From Mesorhizobium helmanticense (GTDB lineage Bacteria; Pseudomonadota; Alphaproteobacteria; Rhizobiales; Rhizobiaceae): a stretch of DNA of 64,000 bases. Below are positions 34,838-42,377 of this stretch, in pieces. The translations under genes were made by a program, and so were the position numbers. The notes under the pieces are model-generated. The model ran no database searches and was not told the origin of the DNA. It saw nothing but the letters and a program-made list of their open reading frames with translations. Every line of letters begins with the position of its first letter. Within the stretch, counting starts at the first letter, position 1. The DNA lies in NCBI RefSeq assembly GCF_003034915.1, contig NZ_PZJX01000028.1:124001-188000 (forward strand). The letters run 5' to 3'.

Positions 34838-37096
34838 CTACCGAGGATTGGCCTTCTGCAGAGGGTTGGCTGCAGTACTGTCCAGATACTGTGTCAATGC
34901 ACAGACCAGATGGTAGAAGATGCTGGCCGGCACATCGGTGGCCAACGAACGGCCGCGTTCGTCGATCCGGTCGACCCACAGACCGAGCGGCGCCGGGTTG
35001 ATGTGCCAACGGAACAGGCGACCGACCCGCGCTTCGATCTCGGGCTTGAGGTCGGGTCCTCCCGCGCCATTCAGTGCGATCGCCGCCTTGATCGCCTCCG
35101 CCTGCGGCCAACTGCGCGAGACGCGATCAAGCGGCAGGCCTTGCCGCGAGACGGCGCCGTAGGCAAGGCCGGTGGCGCGGTTGAGGCCATTGGCGATGGC
35201 CGAGGCATAGAGCTTCCTGGCAAAGCCGCTCAGTTCGCTCTGACCACTGCGCCCGGCGAAATCGACCAGCAAGGAGGCCCATTCGAAATGGTGGCCGGGT
35301 TCCGTCCACAAGCCTTTCTCGCCCTTGACTGGTTGCCATTCGCGATCGAAATACTCGCCAAGCGTCCAGCTTTCCGGATCGAAGAAATGGCTGCGAAACA
35401 GATCGACGATGCGCGCGGCGCGGCGAAGATAGGCGCGCTCGCCGGTCGCCTGATGCCACGCCAGGAAAGCTTCAAGCAGATGCATGTGCGGATTGGAACG
35501 GCGTTCGCCAGCGCCGTCCGAGGTTTCGAGAAAACCGGTCATGCGATGGTCCTCGAGGTGCGCGTCGAGAAAAGAAAACGTCTCTTCGCCAAGCCGCAAG
35601 GCATCGGGATCGCCTGACATATGGGCATGCGCGAGCGCCAGCAGCACGCAGGAATGATCGTAGGCATCCTCGACGGGGTCGGCGACCGTCCCATCGACAT
35701 TGAGCGTGCGCACCCAGCCGCCATTGTCGGTACGGCCGTTCCTGGCCATGAATTCGATACCGTGGCTGATCAACCGGTCGGCCGGTCCGTCCCATCCCCG
35801 CGCCTTGGCGACGGCGAAGGCGTAGATTTGCCTGGCCTGCGTGCGCATGCGCTTGGGCTTCATCAGCGGCGTGGCGTCGAAACCCAACGCTTCATGGAAG
35901 CCGCCATGGCGTTCGTCGACACCGACTGTCGACCACAGCGGAACCGTCTCTTCAAACAGCCAGTGATAGACCCGGCGCCGCCAGGCGCCGCTTTCGATCA
36001 CGCGATCGTCCGCGGGCGTGAATTTGGTTTCCAGCCTGCCGCTCTTTTCGAGTTGCTCGACGATCTTCTTGACGTGTTGGCTGTGGCTGACCGGAGCGAC
36101 GAAGGTGGCGTCCGCGGTTGAGACGATGGCGAGATTCTCGACGCCGATGGCCGACAGCAGACGGCCGTCGCTACGGATGTAGGAGTTTTCGCAATCGATG
36201 GCGACGACGTCGCCGATGATGACATTGCCTTGCTTATCCGAAGGGCTGACATCCAGCAGCGATTGCCAGGAACCGAGATCATTCCAGCGAAAGCCGGCCG
36301 GCACCATGGCGATGTCGCTCGCCCTCTCCATGATCGCGTAATCGATCGAGGTCGAGGGAATGGCGGCGTAGAGCTCGAGAGGCATATAAAGGCCGGAAAG
36401 ATCCGATGTCGCGGCCTGGTAGGCAGCCTCGGTGGCCGTCCATATCTCTGGTTGGAAAGCCATGAAGGCGTCGCGCATGGCGCTGGCGCGAAACAGGAAG
36501 ATACCGGTGTTCCAGTAGAAATTGCCAGCGTCGAGATAGCCCTGCGCGGTCGCGAGATCCGGTTTTTCGACAAAACGCGAAACATCGCAGACGCCGTCCC
36601 GCTCGCCGGCAACCTCGATATAGCCGTAACCCGTCTCCGGCTGGCTAGGCTTGATGCCGAACACCACCAGCCGGCCTGCGCGCGCCGCCGCAGCGCCACG
36701 TTCCACGCTCTGCCAGAATTGCTGGGCGGTGGCGATCTCGTGGTCGGACGGAACCACCAGCACCAGGCTGTCGCCGTGGTCGGACAGAGTACGCAAAGTC
36801 GCCAGGGCGACGGCGGCGGCGGTGTTGCGGCCTGTCGGCTCGAACAAGGGACCGCCGCCGGAAAGATCGAGGCCGGCCAGGTCAGCATGGACACGATCGG
36901 CGTGCCGCTCGGATGCGATCAGAAAAACCGGCGTTTCGCCTTTCGGCCTTGCCGTCAGCCGACGAAGCGTCTTGGCCAGCATCGAGCCATCGCCCGAAAA
37001 ATCATGGAACTGCTTGGGATTGTCCTCGCGCGACAGCGGCCACAGCCTGGAACCGACGCCGCCGCTCATGACAAAACTGACGATTTTCTCGATCAT
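34838..37096 (-). CDS. Mannose-1-phosphate guanylyltransferase fused to an AGE-family epimerase/isomerase
   Basis: This 752-residue protein has two parts. Residues 1–350 are a GDP-mannose pyrophosphorylase (ManC-like): VMSGGVGSRLWPLSREDNPKQF region, EPTGRNTAAA, VPSDHEI and FVEKPDLATAQGYLDAGNFYWNTGIF. Residues about 370–740 are an (alpha/alpha)6-barrel of the N-acylglucosamine 2-epimerase / mannose-6-phosphate isomerase family: HGGFHEALGF, MRTQARQIYAFAVA, YDHSCVLLALAHA, NPHMHLLEAFLAWH, EPGHHFEWASLL. Together they could take fructose-6-phosphate or mannose-6-phosphate products to GDP-mannose, although a phosphomannomutase step is still needed. This feeds gmd at 48.8 kb. The upstream coupled gene is decayed. 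Confidence 0.9.
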   Translation of the reverse strand: MIEKIVSFVMSGGVGSRLWPLSREDNPKQFHDFSGDGSMLAKTLRRLTARPKGETPVFLIASERHADRVHADLAGLDLSGGGPLFEPTGRNTAAAVALATLRTLSDHGDSLVLVVPSDHEIATAQQFWQSVERGAAAARAGRLVVFGIKPSQPETGYGYIEVAGERDGVCDVSRFVEKPDLATAQGYLDAGNFYWNTGIFLFRASAMRDAFMAFQPEIWTATEAAYQAATSDLSGLYMPLELYAAIPSTSIDYAIMERASDIAMVPAGFRWNDLGSWQSLLDVSPSDKQGNVIIGDVVAIDCENSYIRSDGRLLSAIGVENLAIVSTADATFVAPVSHSQHVKKIVEQLEKSGRLETKFTPADDRVIESGAWRRRVYHWLFEETVPLWSTVGVDERHGGFHEALGFDATPLMKPKRMRTQARQIYAFAVAKARGWDGPADRLISHGIEFMARNGRTDNGGWVRTLNVDGTVADPVEDAYDHSCVLLALAHAHMSGDPDALRLGEETFSFLDAHLEDHRMTGFLETSDGAGERRSNPHMHLLEAFLAWHQATGERAYLRRAARIVDLFRSHFFDPESWTLGEYFDREWQPVKGEKGLWTEPGHHFEWASLLVDFAGRSGQSELSGFARKLYASAIANGLNRATGLAYGAVSRQGLPLDRVSRSWPQAEAIKAAIALNGAGGPDLKPEIEARVGRLFRWHINPAPLGLWVDRIDERGRSLATDVPASIFYHLVCALTQYLDSTAANPLQKANPR

Positions 37097-37360
37097 TGGG
37101 GGACACTTCCAGCATTTTCAAACATTGCAAGGAGCGCAGTCTCGGCGGCGCACTTGTTGCCGGGCCTGCAGCACGACGATATTCTCGCGGACAAAGCGTA
37201 AGAACACGCCGCCGGTCGCCCGAGCAAACCAGGGTGTTCCCTTCCGGCCGAAGCCGATGAGATGGCAGCCTTCCGGCGCAAGGAACCGGGTGAGATGCAA
37301 GCCGATGAAACCGCCAGCGCCAGTTACCCAGGCGGGCTTTGCCTCTTTTGATTGTGTCAA
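37093..37360 (-). pseudogene. Remnant of an NAD-dependent epimerase gene upstream of manC–AGE
   Basis: From a TTG start at 37360 the frame reads TQSKEAKPAWVTGAGGFIG and then LHLTRFLAPEGCHLIGFG, an intact SDR nucleotide-binding N-terminus. After about 45 residues similarity is lost. In a different frame, a tail ending FENAGSVPQ stops with a TGA that overlaps the manC–AGE start as ATGA. This suggests that a full epimerase gene once ended there, coupled to manC–AGE, and that its middle has been deleted. Confidence 0.6.
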
Positions 37361-37681
37361 GAGAATCAGCCCTTTGCAGCCTCGGTGGGAAGGATCGTTC
37401 CCACCTCTATCACTTTGCGGCAGCGCGTCGATCACGCTTCAGTCAGGAGGTTGTTCGAGACGTCCAGCTAAGCTACCGTTTCCAGACTCGTCAAGCTCGC
37501 GAGAATTCGAACGGCGCGAATTTCGCCTCGCAAAAACGCTCTCTCGTCCTTGTCCAACTGAGTTCGCTCCTCCTCCCGGAGTCCCATCCATAGATGGTGA
37601 TTATCGCCGCAGCCTGGAGTAGCGCCCCGGCTCTCGTTCTTCTATAGACGGAATACTGCCCCGGGGACCTGAACAGACAAC
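37097..37681. other. Non-coding zone between manC–AGE and the acyltransferase gene
   Basis: Apart from the decayed epimerase (to 37360), this 585-bp region has no gene I can support. The last 66 bases form the leader of the acyltransferase and are part of an imperfect duplication also found at 39972–40112. Divergent promoters should lie between about 37360 and 37620. Confidence 0.45.
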
Positions 37682-37756
37682 ATGCACACCAGAGTCGGAA
37701 GCGCGGATTCGCACCTTATTGGCTATCGGGCGGACGTCGACGGCCTGCGCGCGATC
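37616..37756 (+). repeat. Copy 1 of a 141-bp imperfect duplication (acyltransferase leader and first codons)
   Basis: This segment, covering the leader and the first 25 codons of the acyltransferase gene, matches 39972–40112 at about 85% identity by eye. Differences within the coding part are largely at third codon positions, so the two copies have diverged under selection as protein-coding paralogues rather than by recent duplication. Confidence 0.8.
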
Positions 37757-39622
37757 GCCGTCATTTCGGTGATAGCTTTTCACTTGTCGAGATCATGGTT
37801 GCCGGGAGGCTATCTGGGCGTCGATATTTTTTTCGTGCTTTCGGGATATCTGATTACACTGATATTATGGCGTGAGGCGCTGAAGGGACAGTTCTCGATT
37901 TTACGGTTCTACGAGCGGCGGATCCGCAGGATCATGCCGGCTCTTCTCTTCCTGCTGTTTTTCACCACCATGGCCGCGATGGCGTTGCTGCTGCCTGCCG
38001 ACTTGATCGGATATGGAAAGAGCATGCTCGCCACGCTCGGCTTTGTCGCGAATATCTATTTCTGGCGGGATACGGACTATTTTTCCCGAGCCGCTGAAGC
38101 CAAACCGCTCCTGCATGTCTGGTCACTGGGCGTCGAGGAACAGTTCTATATCGTCTTCCCGCTGCTCATTGCGGTGCTCGCCCGATTTTGGCCCCGCGCA
38201 ACTTTCCCCGCGATCGTGCTGCTTACCCTGCTATCTCTGGTGGCCAATTACCTGGCTTTGAGATTTGGCGGTGCGGCGCCTGCCTTCTTCCTGCTGCCAA
38301 CCCGAGCGTGGGAGTTGGGGGCCGGCGCCATGGTTGCGCTTTTGCCGCTCTCCCTGACGCCGCGAGGAACCAATGCAGGCTTCCTCGCAATCATCGGCAC
38401 GATCGCGGTCCTTGTCGGGATCATCACCCCACTACCGAAATATGGCGCCGTCCCGGTCGCTCTACCTGTCGTTGTCGGCGCGATGTTCTTGATAGCGGCC
38501 GGGCAAATTCAGCTATCGCCCGTGAACCGCCTGCTTGGTGCAAGGCCTCTCGCCTTCGTGGGGCTGATCTCCTATTCGCTATATCTCTGGCATTGGCCGA
38601 TCATCGTCTTTGCGCAGTACTATCTCGTGCGCGATCTCAACATTGGCGAGATGATGATCGCCGTCGTCGTTATGACCATCTGCGCCGTTGCTTCGTGGCG
38701 CTTTGTCGAGCGGCCATTCCGCAGCAAGACAATGACCGCTCCAACATTATACCGCTCCGCCGCTGCCGGTGTTTGCGTGTCGGCGGCGCTCGCGTCAGTG
38801 CTGATCTGGTCCAACGGACTGCCCTCTCGCATGAGCGGCGAGGCTGCGGCCATCAATGCGGCAGTCGGGACCAACTACCGCTGCCCAGTCTCAAATTATC
38901 TCCGCCTGGGCCAGTCACGCGCCTGTGTACTCAACCTTCCCTCTCGAAATCCTGTCGATGCGAAGGTCGTTCTACTGGGCAATTCCCACGCTCAAATGTA
39001 CGCGCCGGTTTGGGAAGCGATTTTCGCCGAGATGAACATGCCCGGTCTTCTTGTCCCTGCGAACGGCTGCCTGCCAACCGTATCCGTCAACATCTCGCGT
39101 GAATGCACCGATATAGCCGCAGGCAACCTCAGGGAGATCGGCAAGCTTCCGAACGTCAAGACTGTCATCCTTGGCCTGACATGGGAACATAGCGATCTGA
39201 TCGACCCCAATGGCAATGCACTCGACAATCGGAACGACGCAACGCTCGCTCAAGGAATTGACGATCTGATCAACCGGCTGCAAGGAATCGGCAAGAAGGT
39301 CGTTCTCGTCGGCCCGGTTGCCTATCCTGGCTGGGACCTACCTTCCGAACTGAGCCGTGATCTCGCCTTTGGACACTCCCTTGAGAAACCAACCTCTCTC
39401 CCGGCAGAGGAGTTCCAGCGGCAGGATGGAGCAATCATCCAGCATTTCGAAGCGCGTAATGATATCGGTTTTGCCCGTCCGGACACGGTGCTGTGCGATC
39501 CAAGCCGATGTAATTATGTTATAGACGGACGTTCCATGTTTGCCGATGCCAGTCATATCGCCCAGGCGGAATTGTTCCGCTTCCGCTCCATCTTCACCGA
39601 GGCGCTAGCCGCGCAACATTGA
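37682..39622 (+). CDS. Membrane O-acyltransferase (OafA/YrhL type) with C-terminal SGNH domain
   Basis: This 646-residue protein has an N-terminal acyltransferase-3 domain of about ten membrane helices (residues 12–360), with YRADVDGLRAIAVISVIAFH holding the conserved histidine, the FVLSGYLIT segment, FYERRIRRIMPAL and WSLGVEEQFYIVFPL. A periplasmic SGNH domain follows from about residue 415: the catalytic serine is in LLGNSHAQMY and the Asp/His pair is in FADASHIAQAE. Fusions of this type acetylate (or otherwise acylate) O-antigen, capsule or EPS sugars. The gene is flanked by decayed sequences and a stub of a second paralogue. Confidence 0.9.
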   Translation: MHTRVGSADSHLIGYRADVDGLRAIAVISVIAFHLSRSWLPGGYLGVDIFFVLSGYLITLILWREALKGQFSILRFYERRIRRIMPALLFLLFFTTMAAMALLLPADLIGYGKSMLATLGFVANIYFWRDTDYFSRAAEAKPLLHVWSLGVEEQFYIVFPLLIAVLARFWPRATFPAIVLLTLLSLVANYLALRFGGAAPAFFLLPTRAWELGAGAMVALLPLSLTPRGTNAGFLAIIGTIAVLVGIITPLPKYGAVPVALPVVVGAMFLIAAGQIQLSPVNRLLGARPLAFVGLISYSLYLWHWPIIVFAQYYLVRDLNIGEMMIAVVVMTICAVASWRFVERPFRSKTMTAPTLYRSAAAGVCVSAALASVLIWSNGLPSRMSGEAAAINAAVGTNYRCPVSNYLRLGQSRACVLNLPSRNPVDAKVVLLGNSHAQMYAPVWEAIFAEMNMPGLLVPANGCLPTVSVNISRECTDIAAGNLREIGKLPNVKTVILGLTWEHSDLIDPNGNALDNRNDATLAQGIDDLINRLQGIGKKVVLVGPVAYPGWDLPSELSRDLAFGHSLEKPTSLPAEEFQRQDGAIIQHFEARNDIGFARPDTVLCDPSRCNYVIDGRSMFADASHIAQAELFRFRSIFTEALAAQH

Positions 39623-39743
39623 GTCTCGCGTGACCAAGCCGCGAAAGGCCTTCACGTCGCCGCAATCGCCGGCTCTGGATGTCTCGGGCAACGGGTGGCG
39701 ATGAGCGCCAAGGTGGCGAGACGAAGAAAAGTGCGAGCCTCGC

Positions 39744-40028
39744 ATGGCCCTGGATAGTAAGCCTTCCCCGACCCGCCGCCGTCTGCTGACCGGAACCTTG
39801 GCGCTGGGAGCCGTGACGGCCTTGGCCGCTGGCTCGGCGGCCGCGACGGTCAGGCGATTCATGCCCGGACGCATTCCGGCGCGAGTGCCCAACGGCCTTG
39901 CCTTGTCGTCTTTGGCGACGACGGGCACCGGCGTGATGGCAATGGCAGGTTGGCAACTATTGTGGCGCTTGAGAGTAGCGCCTTGGCTCTGGTTCTTCTA
40001 TAGACGGGTACTGCCCCCGTGGACCTGA
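39744..40028 (+). pseudogene. Tat-like signal peptide joined to non-homologous tail, probable gene remnant
   Basis: The 94-residue frame opens MALDSKPSPTRRRLLTGTLA and continues with a long hydrophobic stretch, as in twin-arginine signal peptides. No enzyme domain follows. The last 19 codons run through the acyltransferase leader duplication (LWFFYRRVLPPWT), which cannot be their native sequence. The likeliest reading is the head of a secreted protein gene whose body has been lost. Confidence 0.5.
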
Positions 40029-40112
40029 ACATTTAACATGCTCACCAGAGTCGGAAGCGCGGATACGTATCTCATCGGCTACCGGGCGGACATAGACGGC
40101 CTGCGTGCGATC
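39972..40112 (+). repeat. Copy 2 of the 141-bp imperfect duplication
   Basis: This is the partner of 37616–37756. It includes the same leader elements (TTCTTCTATAGACGG, GGACCTGAACA) and the first 25 codons of an acyltransferase-like gene, after which similarity stops abruptly. Confidence 0.8.
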
Positions 40113-40136
40113 CACTTGCCAAAGATGAGTAAGTGA
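40038..40136 (+). pseudogene. 5' stub of a second OafA-type acyltransferase gene
   Basis: A 32-codon frame begins MLTRVGSADTYLIGYRADID and continues GLRAI, matching the first 25 residues of the intact acyltransferase (MHTRVGSADSHLIGYRADVD). It then switches to HLPKMSK and a stop two bases before the start of the next gene. This is a deletion junction: a diverged tandem paralogue has lost everything after its first 25 codons. Confidence 0.75.
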
Positions 40137-40137
40137 A

Positions 40138-41361
40138 ATGCTCATAACCATTCAAAAGCGGCTGGTGGAAATCGTGCTCCTATGGGCACTGATAGGGTAC
40201 CCGCTGCTGGGAATATACACCACCGTTACCGGCATCGACAACCGTGCCGCCTCTGTTTCAGTTAGGACATTGATTGTTTTGATGTCCTTGTTTCTGATAG
40301 CGACTTCGCTCTCCGACAAAAAATTCAAGGTCGGAAAAATTTTATTTTTGTTCCTTTTCTTATATCTTTCAAGACTCATATACGACTACGCTTATAAATA
40401 CAACGAATACGCACTTGTAGCAATTCAAATATACCTTTCGTCGGTTCTAATTCCGGCCCTAGCTGTTGGTCCATATTCGGAATATATACTGTCGATTCAA
40501 AAGAAAATCGTGGTGATGCTCTCTTTTTCCGGCGCATTGTTCCTTCCGGCATTCTTCTATGCGTACCACAGTGGGCTCTTCTACACCCAAGGCACGGACG
40601 ACTCTAACGTCCGGTATGCTTCGGAATTCGTCAATGCGGTTTCGCTCGGTCATTTTACCTGCACTGTCGCAATCGCAGCGTTTTTTTATATAGTCGAATA
40701 TAGGCCCCGCCTGATTGAATGCGTGGTGCATACGGCGATTGTCGTCGGTTCGATAGCCGCCTTGTTCCTGTCGGGATCCCGCGCCGCCTTCGTCGGCGTG
40801 GTCGTCGCTTCCACTGTCTATGCGGTTTCCCGCCCATCCCGCCTGTTGATTTTAGTACCGTTCTTGCTTGGCGGTTTGATGTTCTTGCCGCAGGACAACT
40901 ACCTGGTTCGGCGCATGAATGACCTTGTCATCGCAAAATGGGACACAGGAGCGTTGGCGCGCTTCGATGTGCAAAGCACGGCGATTTCCGACTTCTTCGA
41001 CAGCCCTATCATCGGCAAGCACTTTATCGACATGAACTGGGGGCCGGGCCTGTATCCTCACAACATCATGATTGAGATTCTTATGGCACTGGGCCTTGTG
41101 GGGGCCGTTCCGTTTTTCATCGTGATAGGTATGTCGATGTACAGAGCGATGAAATTTCGGGCCCACCTCACCTTCTATACGATCATATACATTGTTTCTT
41201 TCACATTCTTGCAGACTTCAGGTGCGATATGGGCGGCAGACAGTCTGTTTGTGCTGACCTCTGTTTTGTTGGCGGCCAACAAAAACTTCATGCCCCGCTC
41301 CCTAACAGCGCCTTCTCGACCGAACAGAACCGCTCAACGCTCGTTTCATGCCCGCGCGTAA
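40138..41361 (+). CDS. Wzy-like O-antigen polymerase (third copy)
   Basis: This 407-residue polytopic membrane protein has about ten hydrophobic segments and a Wzy/ligase-like layout: LFLSGSRAAFVG in the middle and a loop with SPIIGKHFIDMNWGPGLYPHNIMIEIL near residues 295–325, equivalent to the GxG…HNxxLE region of such enzymes. The first 200 codons are AT-rich, with unusual codons (ATA, TTA), unlike flanking genes, which suggests acquisition from another genome. It follows the acyltransferase stub by one base. It would polymerise a lipid-linked repeat flipped by the Wzx at 46 kb. Confidence 0.8.
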   Translation: MLITIQKRLVEIVLLWALIGYPLLGIYTTVTGIDNRAASVSVRTLIVLMSLFLIATSLSDKKFKVGKILFLFLFLYLSRLIYDYAYKYNEYALVAIQIYLSSVLIPALAVGPYSEYILSIQKKIVVMLSFSGALFLPAFFYAYHSGLFYTQGTDDSNVRYASEFVNAVSLGHFTCTVAIAAFFYIVEYRPRLIECVVHTAIVVGSIAALFLSGSRAAFVGVVVASTVYAVSRPSRLLILVPFLLGGLMFLPQDNYLVRRMNDLVIAKWDTGALARFDVQSTAISDFFDSPIIGKHFIDMNWGPGLYPHNIMIEILMALGLVGAVPFFIVIGMSMYRAMKFRAHLTFYTIIYIVSFTFLQTSGAIWAADSLFVLTSVLLAANKNFMPRSLTAPSRPNRTAQRSFHARA

Positions 41362-41367
41362 CGGGCT

Positions 41368-42159
41368 CTAAGGAATCTTGCCCAGATCACGAAGGAACCT
41401 CAAGGTGGCCTGCCACCATTCAGCGTTTTCGTCCCACTTCTCGGGCGAATAGACTGCCTCGCCAGTTATCGTGCCCCAGATGACGATCCCGTCGGCGAAT
41501 TTCCTGCAGGTGTCCAGTTGGGCATACCAGTAATCACCTGGCAGAAAGGCAAAAGTCTTGTGAAACTGCGGCCATAGGAAACAGTAGACCGGCTTTCCCG
41601 CCGAAATTCGCCGCGCCTCCTTCAGGTTGGCTTCGGCGTAAACGATCCATGCGTCCTTATCCCCATAGAACGCATAGAGCGAAGGGTAGAGATCATCGAC
41701 ATAAGGAACGATCCCGGCTGCCAATCTGGTGTTCGCCTTCTGCCATTCTGAGAAACCATCCTCCCCGTTACGGCCGTTCGCCCTCCAGTAATCACGCACC
41801 GGCAAGACACTGTAGAGCCCGACACGAACGCTCGGATCGGCCTTCTTGAGGGCCGAAATCGTCTGCTGGTATTTGCTTATGGAGAGCGCTTGACCGTCAC
41901 CTTCCAGCGGCCAACTTTCGATATCGATGACGAGGTGATTGCCGGTTCTAGGCTTTTGCAGCGCCTTTTCGACCTGATCCGCATTCGGAACGTCCGACCC
42001 GAGATAGTGAGGGCCTACGATCGTTATGTGTTCGAGCCCGAATTGCCGGAAGTCTTTTGGACCACCCTCGAAATACAGTTGCTCGAACATCCTGAATTCC
42101 GCTGCGTGGCCCGGCGAGACGACACCGAGACACGCGGCAAACAACCACGCCCTTTTCAT
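41368..42159 (-). CDS. Secreted protein with a possible TIM-barrel glycosidase-like fold
   Basis: This 263-residue protein has a signal peptide ending in GHAA. The mature part has alternating strands and helices and the strand LVIDIESWPLEGDG near residue 75, where an acidic D-x-E pair could be catalytic as in GH18/hyaluronidase-like barrels; VRVGLYSVLPVRDYW, VDDLYPSLYAFYG and YCFLWPQFH follow as candidate barrel strands. I do not recognise a specific family. A periplasmic glycan hydrolase acting on the polymer of this locus is an inference. It is the last gene of the minus-strand cluster. Confidence 0.65.
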   Translation of the reverse strand: MKRAWLFAACLGVVSPGHAAEFRMFEQLYFEGGPKDFRQFGLEHITIVGPHYLGSDVPNADQVEKALQKPRTGNHLVIDIESWPLEGDGQALSISKYQQTISALKKADPSVRVGLYSVLPVRDYWRANGRNGEDGFSEWQKANTRLAAGIVPYVDDLYPSLYAFYGDKDAWIVYAEANLKEARRISAGKPVYCFLWPQFHKTFAFLPGDYWYAQLDTCRKFADGIVIWGTITGEAVYSPEKWDENAEWWQATLRFLRDLGKIP

Positions 42160-42332
42160 CGCTGTCGTGCCCGGAATGCCTTCCGCAGATATGGCAGCGC
42201 GAAGTACACGATCAGGATAATCCAGGCGGCGACGGTCATCCCGATAAGGGCCTGGCCGAACAGTTCATTCAGAAAGCCGGGCTTGTAAATGGCGAGTCCT
42301 CCGTCTGCTTCGATATCGTCAACGACGCACTT
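42156..42332 (-). pseudogene. Orphan membrane-segment frame coupled to the secreted TIM-barrel-like gene
   Basis: A 58-codon frame with no usable start at its head ends in a TGA that overlaps the next gene's ATG (ATGA). It encodes a plausible soluble stretch (AIYKPGFLNELFGQ) followed by a membrane helix (MTVAAWIILIVYFALPYL) and a basic tail (RKAFRARQR). The coupling suggests real coding history. It could be the C-terminus of a truncated membrane protein, or a 24-residue peptide starting at the internal ATG. Confidence 0.4.
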
Positions 42333-42377
42333 TCACAAAACCCTTCCGCCGCACTGACGCCAATGAAGCGGGTATTG

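Larger units (their letters stand above)
39623..40137. other. Scar zone: Tat-like orphan signal peptide and second acyltransferase stub
   Basis: This 515-bp stretch holds no complete gene. It contains a frame with a twin-arginine-like leader (39744–40028) and the 5' end of a second acyltransferase (40038–40136). A possible imperfect hairpin (CGTGA…TCACG) lies at about 39630–39660 just after the intact acyltransferase. The zone looks like the result of one or more deletions. Confidence 0.55.
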
